Positions 16,584 through 26,200 of a stretch of DNA of 64,000 nt are shown piece by piece. Source of the stretch: Paenibacillus humicola (GTDB lineage: Bacteria; Bacillota; Bacilli; Paenibacillales; Paenibacillaceae); contig NZ_JAQGPL010000001.1 in assembly GCF_028826105.1 (NCBI RefSeq), forward strand, positions 118,501 through 182,500, in the 5' to 3' direction. Position numbers and translations under genes: made by a program. Positions within the stretch are counted from its first letter, which is position 1; each line of letters starts with the position of its first letter. The notes beneath the pieces were generated by a model that was not told the DNA's origin, made no database searches, and saw only the letters and a list, made by a program, of their open reading frames with translations.

Positions 16584-17762
16584 TTAATGGGGATCCCGCA
16601 GGGCGTGGTCGATCGCGAACGGCTCGCCGGACCAGGCCCGTTTGGCGGTCCAGGAGCCTTCGCCCTGCCAGAACGGGCTGGTGGGCGCGAGCCCGAGCGG
16701 CAGAAAAGCGGCGGCGCACAAATAAAGGCTGCCGGTCGAGATGTACCGCTCGCCGATTTCCGGCTGGCTGCCGCAGAAGCCGATCCGCAGCCATCCTTCC
16801 GCGTCGAAGGTGCCCGGCGCGCTCAGCGTACGGCGGATGACCGCGGTCAGCGCCGAGCGGACGCCGGCCGGCTCGAGCCCGCCCGGCAGCCGCTCGAGCA
16901 GCGCGATCTGCGCCAGCGCGTGAAAGGCGCCGCAGCGGTAGGCAAGCGAGCGGCCGATAGGCGGGAATGTGCCCTCGGGGGAGATCATCCGCTCCTGAAT
17001 TTCCGCATACCGGACGGCGCGCTCCATGACCGGCCCCGCCATCGCCTGCCAATCGGGCTCCTCTCCGCCGATGGCGCGCACGAGATCGACCAGCATCGGC
17101 TGGATGACGAAGCTGTTGTAGTAGTCGGCGCGGTAATGAGGACCGTCGCCGTAGGTGCCGTCGCCGCAGTACCACTGCTCGTGCTGCCGCAGCGCGTAAT
17201 CGATGCGCATCCGGTCCCAGTCCGGTTCCCCGGCGAGAAATAAAGCGGTTTCAATCACGGCGGCAAACAGCAGCCAGTTGTTGAAGCCCGGCTTGCGCGT
17301 GCGGGTCGCCTTCAGGGCGTGCACCGCGTTTCGTTTCACCCGTTCGTCCAGCTCGCCCCAGAGCGCCCGGGGAGCCCGGATAAGCGCGAGCGAGAGGAAC
17401 GCCGCGTCGACGATCGGCTGCCCGCCCTCCGTAAAATTCATGGCATCCGGGGACGCGGGATCGGTCGCGGCATCGATCGCTTCGCGGGCGAGCGCCGCGG
17501 CCCGCCGCCGCAGCTCCTCCTCGCGGCCGTCCAGCCCTTCCAGCTCGAGCCATGGCGCCATGCCGCAGAGCAGCCGCCCGAGCGCCTCGAGATGGGTATA
17601 GCTGCGCTGCCCGGGGTTCAGCGCTTCGACCGGCATCGCTTCCTTCAGCCGCCGCCTGGCCAAATTGCCGAGCACCGGGCTGCCGATCCGCCCGATCGTC
17701 TCCAGCCAATACATGCGGTCCCGGCGGCCGGGCTCGGCAGAGTTGTCCATGCTTTCTTCCAT
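16584..17762 (-). CDS. DUF2264 domain protein (putative carbohydrate-active enzyme)
   Basis: A 392-residue protein matching DUF2264: RRDRMYWLETIGRIGSPVL, LNPGQRSYTHLEALGRLLCGMAPWLE, FNNWLLFAAVIETALFL, the aromatic EQWYCGDGTYGDGPHYRADYYNSFVIQPML block, and EGTFPPIGRSLAYRCGAFHAL. Family members fold as alpha/alpha toroids and sit beside heparinase-like lyases and unsaturated-uronyl hydrolases, suggesting glycan processing; direct biochemistry is sparse. The start is the ATG after AAAGGTGG. It is the first gene of a two-gene operon with the heparinase-like gene; no transporter or regulator adjoins them. Confidence 0.85.
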   Translation of the reverse strand: MEESMDNSAEPGRRDRMYWLETIGRIGSPVLGNLARRRLKEAMPVEALNPGQRSYTHLEALGRLLCGMAPWLELEGLDGREEELRRRAAALAREAIDAATDPASPDAMNFTEGGQPIVDAAFLSLALIRAPRALWGELDERVKRNAVHALKATRTRKPGFNNWLLFAAVIETALFLAGEPDWDRMRIDYALRQHEQWYCGDGTYGDGPHYRADYYNSFVIQPMLVDLVRAIGGEEPDWQAMAGPVMERAVRYAEIQERMISPEGTFPPIGRSLAYRCGAFHALAQIALLERLPGGLEPAGVRSALTAVIRRTLSAPGTFDAEGWLRIGFCGSQPEIGERYISTGSLYLCAAAFLPLGLAPTSPFWQGEGSWTAKRAWSGEPFAIDHALRDPH

Positions 17763-17805
17763 GATTGACGCCCACCTTTCGCAAGCAGCTGCTTGTTTTT
17801 TCTTC

Positions 17806-17811
17806 AGTATA
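17806..17811 (-). promoter_or_regulatory. Candidate -10 box of the DUF2264-heparinase operon
   Basis: Reading leftward, TATACT lies about 45 bases before the DUF2264 ATG, but the -35 position (TTCGTT) is a poor match. The preceding operon has its own terminator, so a promoter is needed here. Confidence 0.4.
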
Positions 17812-17838
17812 CCTGCGCTGAAGGCGCAAACGAAAGTG

Positions 17839-17884
17839 AAAAAAAGCGCGCGAAGCCGATATCGGGTTCATCGGCTCCCCGCGC
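17839..17884 (-). terminator. Terminator of the ECF-ABC operon
   Basis: On the minus strand AGCCGAT (17876-17870) pairs with ATCGGCT (17860-17854), extended by GCGC arms and followed by seven Ts. It lies directly after the permease stop. Confidence 0.75.
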
Positions 17885-17891
17885 AAACGTA

Positions 17892-18725
17892 TCATATATC
17901 TTTGCGGCCGAACGCCCGGCACCCCAGCAGCAGCAGCAGTGCCGCGTAACACGCCGCATACAGCAAAAAGGCGTTCGACGGCACAAACGCGAGCGAGAAC
18001 GGACCGAACTCGTTTGAAGCAGCCATCGGCAGGCTGTCGCCGCCGATCAGCTCGTACATGCACCGGTGGAAAACGGAATCGGTCGGCATGACCATCGAGA
18101 TCAGCAGCACGGTTTTTTCGATTGCCGACTGCGTCTTGGCTATGGGCAGACCTTGCAGCAGCCCGCCGAACATCGCGAAGCCGTAAACCAGGGCGACAAG
18201 GATGCCGTTGCCGAGCGTCGGCATATAAACCGATCCGAGCATCGTCGCCGTAAGGAGGAGCAGCGGAATCGCTTCGAATAACGCCCAGCCCTTCAGCACC
18301 ATCGTCGCTTCGAACGGGAAGCCGCCGTAAATCCCGATGATGGCCGTTACCGCCGCGAACAGCACGGTGGTGTAAAGCAGGAGCCAAACGGCGTGCCCGA
18401 GCCATTTGGCGGCGTAAATTTTCCAGCGCGGCTGCGGCCGGGCGAGAATCGCGAGCAGCACCCCGCTTTCCTGCTCCCCGGACACCGTTCCCATGCAGGC
18501 AAACAGCACGACGAACGCGGAGATGATCTGGGCAAAGAAAAGGCCGAGAAAAAGCAAAATGATTTGATCGGTGAGCCGTGCGGCCGCACTGACCTGGAAG
18601 GAAGAGACGGCTGCGTTGACGCCGAAGCCGTACAGGCCGAGAAAGAGCGCCGTCAGCACGACCGCGGCGTACAGCACCCGCTTGCGCAGCCATTCCTTGC
18701 CGGTCAACGCGATATATACGCTCAT
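17892..18725 (-). CDS. ABC transporter permease
   Basis: A 277-residue membrane protein with about six helices (LYAAVVLTALFLGLYGFG, IILLFLGLFFAQIISAFVVLFACMG, and others) and the ABC-2-like motif SGEQESGVLLAILARPQPRWKIYAAKW after helix 2, the usual coupling region. The start is the ATG at 18725 behind AAAGGGGGG; longer readings have no ribosome site. Its ATG overlaps the ATPase stop (ATGA). It is the last gene of the operon sigma, anti-sigma-like, ATPase, permease, and is followed by a terminator. Substrate unknown; bacitracin- or lantibiotic-type export would be a common role. Confidence 0.85.
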   Translation of the reverse strand: MSVYIALTGKEWLRKRVLYAAVVLTALFLGLYGFGVNAAVSSFQVSAAARLTDQIILLFLGLFFAQIISAFVVLFACMGTVSGEQESGVLLAILARPQPRWKIYAAKWLGHAVWLLLYTTVLFAAVTAIIGIYGGFPFEATMVLKGWALFEAIPLLLLTATMLGSVYMPTLGNGILVALVYGFAMFGGLLQGLPIAKTQSAIEKTVLLISMVMPTDSVFHRCMYELIGGDSLPMAASNEFGPFSLAFVPSNAFLLYAACYAALLLLLGCRAFGRKDI

Positions 18726-19684
18726 GCTTCGGCCCCCCTTTGCTGATGCTTGACGCTTCGGATAAACCAGCTTTCCAGATCGTCCGCGACCGGACCGGAT
18801 TCGTACAGCGTCAGTCCGCCGTGCACGAGCTCCGCACATATCCAACCGGCTTGTTCGCGGTCGGTGACGTGCGTGGTCAAGGCCGCGAAGCCGGCTTCAT
18901 CCGCTTCGGTGACGCGAAGCGCCGGCAGAAGCGGCGAAGCCGCCGCAAGCCGCTCGAGGGAATCGGGCAGCCAGCCGCCGACCGTGAACCGCCAGTTGGC
19001 CTCCGTCTGCAGCATCTCCCGCAGCGGACCGCAGGCCAGCAGCTCCCCTTCGTACAGAAAGGCAACCTCGTCGCACAGCTCCTGCACGTCCTCCAGCAGA
19101 TGGGTATTGAGAAAAACGGTGACGCCGTCCGCGCTGAGCCGCCGCAGCAGCTCCCGAATTTCGTAGCGCCCGACCGGGTCGAGCGCCGAAGCCGGCTCGT
19201 CCAGAATGACGAGCCGCGGATCCATGAGCAGCGCGCAGGCGAGCCCGAGCCGCTGCTGCATCCCTTTGGAGAAGCGGCCGACGCGCTGTCCGCCCTTGTC
19301 CGCAAGCCCGACGTCGGCGAGCTTCGCTTCGATCCGCCGCCGCCATTCCTGTGTACCCAGCTCGCGCCCGGAAACGCCGGCAAGACGGGCATGGAAGCGG
19401 AGCACCTCCGCGGCGGTCAGAAAGTCCTGAAAGCGGAACAGCTCGGGCAAATACCCGAGCTTTCGCCTTCCTTCCGCTCGGCCGAGCGGATAACCGAGCA
19501 TGCGGCCCGAGCCGGCTTCCGGCCGGTGCAGGCCGGCCAGCATTTTCACGAACGTGCTTTTGCCCGCGCCGTTCGGTCCGAGCAGGCCGAAGACGGAGCC
19601 TTCCCGGACGCGAAGCGTGATGTTGCGGCAGCCGCCGCGGCCGTTATACGTCTTGGTGAGCGCGTCCGTCTCGATCATCGTCAT
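18722..19684 (-). CDS. ABC transporter ATP-binding protein
   Basis: A 320-residue cytoplasmic ATPase. Walker A is GPNGAGKST, the signature is FSKGMQQR, Walker B is LVILDEPASALD, and the H-loop is VFLNTHLLEDV. The first 220 residues are the nucleotide-binding domain; about 100 further residues form a C-terminal domain as in BcrA/CcmA-like export ATPases. Both ends overlap neighbours by four bases (ATGA at the anti-sigma stop and at the permease start), so translation is coupled. It powers the adjacent permease; as part of an ECF-controlled operon it may export or sense an envelope-active compound, which is inference. Confidence 0.92.
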   Translation of the reverse strand: MTMIETDALTKTYNGRGGCRNITLRVREGSVFGLLGPNGAGKSTFVKMLAGLHRPEAGSGRMLGYPLGRAEGRRKLGYLPELFRFQDFLTAAEVLRFHARLAGVSGRELGTQEWRRRIEAKLADVGLADKGGQRVGRFSKGMQQRLGLACALLMDPRLVILDEPASALDPVGRYEIRELLRRLSADGVTVFLNTHLLEDVQELCDEVAFLYEGELLACGPLREMLQTEANWRFTVGGWLPDSLERLAAASPLLPALRVTEADEAGFAALTTHVTDREQAGWICAELVHGGLTLYESGPVADDLESWFIRSVKHQQRGAEA

Positions 19685-20850
19685 TGCGGCAGCAGCTCTT
19701 TCGCTTTGGCGATAATCGCGTCGTCCGTCGGGAACGCGGCCGAATCGCCGCTCAGCATTGTAATTTGTCCGCCGTCCAGCCAGACCAGGAAGCGTTTATG
19801 ATCCTGACGCCCCAGAACGGCGTCGCGGCCGTCCAGCGAGATGTTTTCGGTCACGCCTTGTACGTTCGGAACCGGCAGCGTATTGCGCCAGTCGGCAATC
19901 GCCGCCAGCTTCGTGCGGATCGATTCCGGCAAAACCGGCAGCTCCAGCACCGCCTTGCGGATCGCATTCGCGTCAAGGCCATCCTCGACTGTCAGCTCCG
20001 GCGTGCCGAACTTGGCGATCTGCATTTGGCCTTGATCTTTGCCGGACGTCAGCGTGCCGTAGGCGCCGGCGGGAATGTCGACGGTGATCGTTTTGCCGTC
20101 GGCCTCCTTCGGCAGCAGGGCCGTCCCGCCGAGCAGCTTGATCATCCGGTTGACCGCGTCGACGTTCAGCTTCAGGTTCACCGTCGTTTCCGGCTTGTAC
20201 TGCAGCTTCGCCGCAGTGCCGGGCACCGGGAATCCGAGCAGCTTCGCGGCTTCGGCCGGCGTCACGTCGCGGGAAGGGCCGCCTCCCGTTTGCGAGATGG
20301 TGCCGTATTGGGCAAGGTTGAGCGTCTGGCCGTTCAAGCCGCCCTGGTCGAGCTTTTGAGCGAGGCTGCTGAAATCGGTGCCCGTCAAGTCGATGCCGAC
20401 CATGTGCTGAATGCGGAACGTCTGCATCATCGCGGCCAGCGCCCGGTCGCCGAGCGAGGTGGCGAGGAGGCCGTAGAGCACGGCGCCCGCCGCCGCGACG
20501 GCTCCCCATTTGCGCAGCCTCCGGACGAGGCGGCCCGTCTGCCCGGCGCTGCCGCTCCCGCGAAGCGAAGCCGCTCGACCGTTAGATCCTGCGAGCGCCA
20601 CCCCGGGGTCTTGTCCGCCGTTTTCGTTAAACATCCGCACTTCCTGCAGCCGCTTCTCTTTATCCATCGTCGATTGCTCCTCCTTCATAGAAAATGGCAC
20701 GCCGTCTTGTTCGGGCGGCTGTGCGGAAACGCTTGCCGCTTCCCATTTGCTCCAGTCATCCGGCGCACGTTCGTTTCGAATGCGCTCTTCGAATGTTTTC
20801 CAGGCGCGCGCCGTATCCCATTCCTCCGCTTTCGGTTTATTGGATGTCAC
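19681..20850 (-). CDS. Anti-sigma-factor-like membrane protein with DUF4367-like C-terminus
   Basis: A 389-residue single-pass protein. A polar N-terminal part (1-110) faces the cytoplasm, a helix spans about residues 115-133 (WGAVAAAGAVLYGLLATSLG), and the outer part ends in FLVWLDGGQITMLSGDSAAFPTDD, the DUF4367-like pattern found in RsiX-type proteins. It begins at a GTG inside the end of the sigma gene (14-base overlap), so it is very probably the cognate anti-sigma factor. The outer domain has repeated segments rich in Gly, Leu and Thr but no recognised ligand site. No zinc-binding anti-sigma (HxxxCxxC) motif is present. Confidence 0.72.
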   Translation of the reverse strand: MTSNKPKAEEWDTARAWKTFEERIRNERAPDDWSKWEAASVSAQPPEQDGVPFSMKEEQSTMDKEKRLQEVRMFNENGGQDPGVALAGSNGRAASLRGSGSAGQTGRLVRRLRKWGAVAAAGAVLYGLLATSLGDRALAAMMQTFRIQHMVGIDLTGTDFSSLAQKLDQGGLNGQTLNLAQYGTISQTGGGPSRDVTPAEAAKLLGFPVPGTAAKLQYKPETTVNLKLNVDAVNRMIKLLGGTALLPKEADGKTITVDIPAGAYGTLTSGKDQGQMQIAKFGTPELTVEDGLDANAIRKAVLELPVLPESIRTKLAAIADWRNTLPVPNVQGVTENISLDGRDAVLGRQDHKRFLVWLDGGQITMLSGDSAAFPTDDAIIAKAKELLPQ

Positions 20851-21370
20851 CGGCGATCTCCTCCTCCTGACCGTACTTTTTCCGGAATCGTCCGGCGGCC
20901 CGCGCCAGCAGCGGTCCGACGATTTTCGCGTTCACCCCGAGCCGCTCGGCAATTTCCTCGTAGCTGTAGCCTTCCTGGCGGAGCATCAAGGCGATGCGGT
21001 CCCGCTCGGACAGCTTTTGCAGCACGCGCCGGACGACGTCGCGTTCCCAGTTCAGAATGGCGATTTCTTCATTGGAAGGGTAGGACGCATGCGCATCCGC
21101 CGCCATTCGTTCCTGCTCCCGCTCCGTCAGCTGCTGCCTCGCCGACCGCTGCCGCATGTAATCGTAAGCGATTCGCATGCTTACCCGGTGCAGCCAGGCG
21201 CCGACGGAGCCGGGATCGTCAGGGGGCGAGCGGTACAGCCGCACGAACGTTTCCTGCGCCAAGTCCTCCGCGACGGCCCGGTCGCCGACCAGGGCGTGGA
21301 TTTTTCGGGCGACGGACGGATAATGCTGCTCGAACAACCGTCTGAAAGGTTCCGGTATCGTTTGACTCAC
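20837..21370 (-). CDS. ECF-type RNA polymerase sigma factor (SigX-like)
   Basis: A 177-residue sigma factor. Region 2 includes VGDRAVAEDLAQETFVRLYRS and VGAWLHRVSMRIAYDYMR; region 4 includes LSERDRIALMLRQEGYSYEEIAERLGVNAKIVGPLLARA. The start is taken as the GTG at 21370 because GGGGTG stands nine bases before it; the ATG further upstream lacks a site. It heads an overlapping operon with an anti-sigma-like gene and an ABC exporter. In B. subtilis SigX responds to cationic peptides and envelope charge, so a similar role is plausible. I found no convincing ECF-type autoregulatory promoter upstream. Confidence 0.88.
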   Translation of the reverse strand: MSQTIPEPFRRLFEQHYPSVARKIHALVGDRAVAEDLAQETFVRLYRSPPDDPGSVGAWLHRVSMRIAYDYMRQRSARQQLTEREQERMAADAHASYPSNEEIAILNWERDVVRRVLQKLSERDRIALMLRQEGYSYEEIAERLGVNAKIVGPLLARAAGRFRKKYGQEEEIAGDIQ

Positions 21371-21528
21371 GGGCCGTTTCACCCCTTTCATGAAGTAAGA
21401 CGAATGACGCACGCGAGATATAGCACCTTTTCGAAAAAAAATCGGTCATGTTTTCATGTAATCGTTTTATACGGCCCGGACCGATTGACAGAACACATAT
21501 TCGCTGATAAACTCTCAAAGTCAAGGGG

Positions 21529-21556
21529 TTGACCTTTTTATTGCACATGATATTAA
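21529..21556 (+). promoter_or_regulatory. Promoter of the second DHA2 exporter gene
   Basis: TTGACC (21529-21534), 16 bases, TATTAA (21551-21556), with a leader of about 90 bases. Confidence 0.5.
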
Positions 21557-21655
21557 CTGCGGGGAGATGAAGAGAAGAACGGGGCACACTACGAACTGCG
21601 CATCGGCATCGACTCGGATCGCTATATTTCAATTCAAGAAGGAAGGTTTATACGA

Positions 21656-23170
21656 ATGGATCGATTACGCACCAATACGAAGGGGACGGTTGCCGGGCTG
21701 CTGCTCGGCTTGTTCATGGCGGCGCTCGACCAGACGATCGTCTCGACGGCCATGCCGACCATCGTCGGCGAATTCGGCGATTACGCGAAGCTGGTCTGGG
21801 TATTCTCGGCCTACATGATCGCAAGCGTCGTGGCGACGCCGATCTTCGGCAAGCTGTCGGACATGTACGGGCGCAAACGATTTTTCATGCTGGGGCTCGG
21901 CGTATTTCTCCTTGGCTCCATCTTGTGCGGCACGGCGCAAAACATGACGGAGCTCATTCTGTTCCGCGCGCTTCAGGGCATCGGCGGCGGCGCGATCATG
22001 CCGCTTTGCTTCGCCGTCATTTTCGATATTTTTCCGCCGGAGCAGCGGGGCAAAATGAACGGCCTGTTCGGCGCGGTATTCGGCCTGTCGAGCGTATTCG
22101 GCCCGCTGGCGGGCGCGTATTTCACGGACAATATCAATTGGCGCTGGGTTTTCTATATCAACGTGCCGATCGGCATTGTTTCGTTCCTGCTGATTGCGCT
22201 GGCCTATAAAGAATCGAGCAGCAAAGTGAAGCAGATCATCGACTGGCTCGGCGTCGTCCTGCTGGCCGCAACGATCCTTTCGCTCATGTTCGCGCTCGAG
22301 CTGGGCGGGCGGACGTATGCGTGGGGCTCCTGGCAAATTCTCGGGCTGTTCGCCGCATTTGTCGTGCTGTTCGCGCTGTTCGTGATCGCGGAGCGCCGGG
22401 CGGCCAATCCGATCATCGCCTTGAAGCTGTTCAAAAACCGGGTGTTTACCGCAAGCCAGCTGTCAAGCTTCCTTTACGGGGCGATCCTGATCTCCGGCGC
22501 AACGTATATCCCGATCTTCGTGCAGGGGGTTTACGGCGGAACCGCCAGCTCGTCCGGACAGACGCTCACGCCGATGATGCTCGGCGTCGTCGCCAGCTCG
22601 ATGATCGGCGGCCGTTTCGTCGGCAAATTCCTGTTCCGCAACATCATGCTCGGTTCGGTGCTGCTGCTGATCGGTTCGCTCCTTCTGCTCGGAACGATCG
22701 ATGCCGACACGTCGCGCTGGATCGTGACCGTTTATATGATCCTCGTCGGTCTCGGCATCGGCGTCTCGTTCGTCGTGTTCAATATTGCGACGCTGCACGG
22801 CGTCAGCCCGCAGTATAAAGGCGCAGCCACGTCGATGATCGTCTTCTTCCGGACGATCGGCTCGGCGCTCGGGGTGACGGTGTTCGGGGTCATCCAGACG
22901 AACCGGCTGACGGACAACATCGCCAAGGTCATCCCGGATCCGGCGGCGGCGAAAAAATTCGGCGATCCCCAGGCGCTGCTGCAGCCGGAAGTACGCAAAG
23001 CGTTTCCGCCGGACGTGCTGCACAGCATGATCGCCGGGCTGGCCGACTCGATCGCTTTCATCTTCCAGTGGAGCGTCGTACTGCCCATTCTGGCCGGGCT
23101 GCTCGTGCTCATGATGGGGCGTGCGAACGTGCGCGGGAGCGCCGTCGATGCGCCGCGCAGCTTTGAATAG
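21656..23170 (+). CDS. DHA2 family (EmrB/QacA-like) drug:H+ antiporter
   Basis: A 504-residue 14-helix exporter paralogous to the one at 11065. It shares the DHA2 start (GLLLGLFMAALDQTIVSTAMPTIV), motif A (PIFGKLSDMYGRKRFF) and the ALQGIGGGAIMPLCFAVIFD loop. In place of the Gly-rich loop it has NIAKVIPDPAAAKKFGDPQALLQPEVRKAFP near residue 430. The ATG follows AAGGAAGG. Drug or toxin efflux is inferred from the family; no regulator is adjacent. It ends at a bidirectional terminator shared with the helicase gene. Confidence 0.92.
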   Translation: MDRLRTNTKGTVAGLLLGLFMAALDQTIVSTAMPTIVGEFGDYAKLVWVFSAYMIASVVATPIFGKLSDMYGRKRFFMLGLGVFLLGSILCGTAQNMTELILFRALQGIGGGAIMPLCFAVIFDIFPPEQRGKMNGLFGAVFGLSSVFGPLAGAYFTDNINWRWVFYINVPIGIVSFLLIALAYKESSSKVKQIIDWLGVVLLAATILSLMFALELGGRTYAWGSWQILGLFAAFVVLFALFVIAERRAANPIIALKLFKNRVFTASQLSSFLYGAILISGATYIPIFVQGVYGGTASSSGQTLTPMMLGVVASSMIGGRFVGKFLFRNIMLGSVLLLIGSLLLLGTIDADTSRWIVTVYMILVGLGIGVSFVVFNIATLHGVSPQYKGAATSMIVFFRTIGSALGVTVFGVIQTNRLTDNIAKVIPDPAAAKKFGDPQALLQPEVRKAFPPDVLHSMIAGLADSIAFIFQWSVVLPILAGLLVLMMGRANVRGSAVDAPRSFE

Positions 23171-23219
23171 CCGGAGCTGCGGGGCGAAGGGTACAAGCCT
23201 AAAACTCGGATTGCAATTA

Positions 23220-23262
23220 AAAGAAGCCGTTCTTCGCGCCAGCGTCGAACGGCTTCTTTGCC
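23220..23262. terminator. Bidirectional terminator
   Basis: AAAGAAGCCGTTC (23220-23232) pairs perfectly with GAACGGCTTCTTT (23247-23259). It separates the convergent DHA2 and lhr genes. Confidence 0.85.
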
Positions 23263-23298
23263 GGTTCCGGGACCCGGCGGCGGCGGGCGGAACGGCGT

Positions 23299-26200
23299 TT
23301 ACTGCAGCGTGCTTGTCCACAGCACGAGCGCGCGGCTGTCGCGTTCGGCGCCGAGCGCGCGCAGCGCAGGTGCCGCTTCGGATTCGGCCGCTTCGAGGCC
23401 GTTCCAGCGCTCGATTTTAATTTTGGAGAGGCCCTGACGCCGCATCACGGCGCGGAATACCGTCTTCAGCAGCTCGGGCTCAAGCGGCTGCCGCCCGGCT
23501 GATTCGGCCGGGTCCGGGTCGCTCGACGCGTCGCTGTCCTTCACCTGAAGCGGCTCCGGCATCTCGGGGATTTCGACGATTTTACGGCCGTTGTTTTCGA
23601 TCCAGTAGCGCCAGCGTCCCCGGTGCAGGATCAAGTAGCTGCCGCTTTTGCGGGCGAAGCTCGCGCCGGGGGCATCGGGCCAGTCGGCAGCCAGGCCGAA
23701 CGGATTGGACGGGTCGGCGGCGGACAGCACCGTGACGGCGTCGGCATCCTGGCCGGGCAGCGGCTGGCGGACGCGCTCAAGCAGCTCGCGCCTGGCGAAC
23801 TGCAGCGTCTGCACCCCGCGGATAAGCATGCCCCGCGTGACGACGCCCCAGTGCTCCAGCTGCCGCAGCACCGGCAGCAGCTCATCCCAGGCGAACGGGG
23901 AGGCCGCGGCGACCAGCTCCTTCGAGACGATGCCGCAGCTGTCCAGCAGATGCTGCGTCCAATGGAGCGCCGATTCGGCGAGCTCTTCCGGCGCGGCATC
24001 CCTGCGCCTGTTTGTGGCGTACGCAGCCGGACCTTCGGCTGCTTTGCCCGCTGCGGAGCCGATCTCGGCCGCTTCGCCATCCCCGCGCGGCGGCGTTTCG
24101 GCCGCTGCAGCGCGGGCGGACGACGAGCCGTACGGCGCAGCCCCATCGCGCGCGGCGCCGTAGATCTGCGCGGAGCCGCGGGTAGGTCCGGCGGGCGCGT
24201 CCGGTTCGGCCAGCGTGCCCGTCCAATACCAGCGGCCGAGGCCGGAGCCGGTTTTGGCGAGCCGGCGGCCTTTGGTCAGCAGCTGCAGGCGCAGCGGGGC
24301 GAACTGGTCGTTCGAGACATGGCCTTCCCAGACCAGATCGAACAGCTCGGGCAGCAGCTCGGATGGCGTCCTGCCGGTGTCCCGGCCGAGCCGCGTCAGA
24401 AAGCTGGCGCCGCCTTCCCGCAGCAGCGCGAGCAGCTCCGGATGCTTCGTTTCTTTGCCGGCGGCCTGCTTCAGGTACGGAGTGTAGAGCGGCTTCGCGT
24501 CGGTGAGGAAAAAGGCGATTTTGCCCTCCTTCTCGCCCTCTTCCTTGCGGCCGATCCACAGCACCTCGCCCGATGCGCAGAGCAGGTCCAGCTCCTCCTT
24601 TCGGTAGCCGGAGAGCCGCGCCGGGAATACGATCGACTCCCAGTGCGAAGCGGGGAGGAAAAAGCCCTGCAGCTTCGCGATCACCTCGCGCAGTCCGTCG
24701 ATGCCGGCCAGCTGCGTGCCGCTCAGCGCATGCTGCAGCATCGACATCTGCGCGCACCACCGCACGGGATCGACCGGCTCCGCCAACTTGCGCGCCTGCT
24801 CCATGGACAGACGGATCAGCCGCCGGGCGACGCTGCGGCTCGACCAGATCCGCTCCCCCTCGTGCGCGGCGAAGGGCGCCTGCTCGATCCGGTCCTGCGC
24901 CAGCAGCACGTCGACGACGCGCTCCGCGTCCTGCTGCGAGAGGTCCGGATAGCGGCCGCGCAGCTCATCCTCGGTGAACGACAGGCGGCCTTCGGCGTAT
25001 CGCCCCGCCACGAAGGCGATTGCGCTCTCCGCTGCCGGGAACCGCGCGTACATCTCCGCTTCGTCCGCGCAAATCCATCGCGGCTCGGCCCCGAAACGGA
25101 GCAGGGCGAGACGCCCGGCGGACCGGAGCGACTCGGCCCAGCTCAAGGCCTCCGCGCCTGCGATCGCGGCGATTTCCCCGCCGCTCATATCGCCTCGCCG
25201 CTTAAGCAGCGCGGCCAGCTCGTCCGGCGATGCCGGAGTCCGGCCGCCGCCGGTGTCCAGGCGGCTCGCTTCCGCGGCCATCGCGGCGGGATCGATCGCG
25301 CCGGCGACCGTCTCGCTGCCGAACAGCTCCCGGGCCAGCGATTTGCTGACGCCGAGCAGCTGCAGCTGCGTCGCCTCGCTGAGCCCGTCTCCCTCGTACA
25401 GCTGCGTATTGGCATAATCGGCCAGAAACTGGACGGCAAACGGCGACGGGGCGTTCGTTTCCCGGACGGCGATTTCGATCTCGCCGCCCGATATCCGCTC
25501 CAGCAGCCGTTTCAAGCCGCCGGCGTCCAAATAGCTGTGCAGGCATTCGCGCATCGCCTCCTGAAGATACGGAAAATGCTCCGCGTACGGAAGCGACTGC
25601 TTCAACAGCTCTTCGCTCCGCAGCCGCTTCTGCCACATTGGGGTGCGGGTGAAGCTGCGCGACAGCAGGAGCGACGTCTCGGCGATGCGCCGGAACGCAA
25701 TCGCGAGCAGCGGGGAGCCGGATGCGGCTTCGGACAGCAGCGGCTCGGCGCTCTCCGGCGTGACCTGCCAGAGCGTCTGCAGCCAGGAGGCATCCCCGTC
25801 CGGCAGCACAAGCTCGATGCCGTTGTCCTTGGCGTTGCCGTAAGGCTTGTATGGGAGCAGCCGTTCGAACTGCCGCTCGATCGCCAGCAGCCACGTCCGG
25901 TTGATGCGCCGCCCGAACACGCTGTGAATAATGATGCGTGTCTGGTTCATCAAATCGCGGTAATGCTCGATCATGATCCGGCGGTCGGTCGGCAGCCCGA
26001 GCGCCCGGTGCTGCGCCGAGGCAAGCCCGATCAGCTCGGACGCCGCCAGCCGGTCGAGCCCGTACTCGGCATCCAGCCAATCTTCGGCGGCTTCCTCGCG
26101 CCCGCGCACCCGCAGCTCCTCGCCGGACGGGTTTACTGCCGCCAGATCGGGGGTCTTGAAGCGTTCCGCATCCGCGCCGGGCAGCCGGGAGTCCGGGCCG

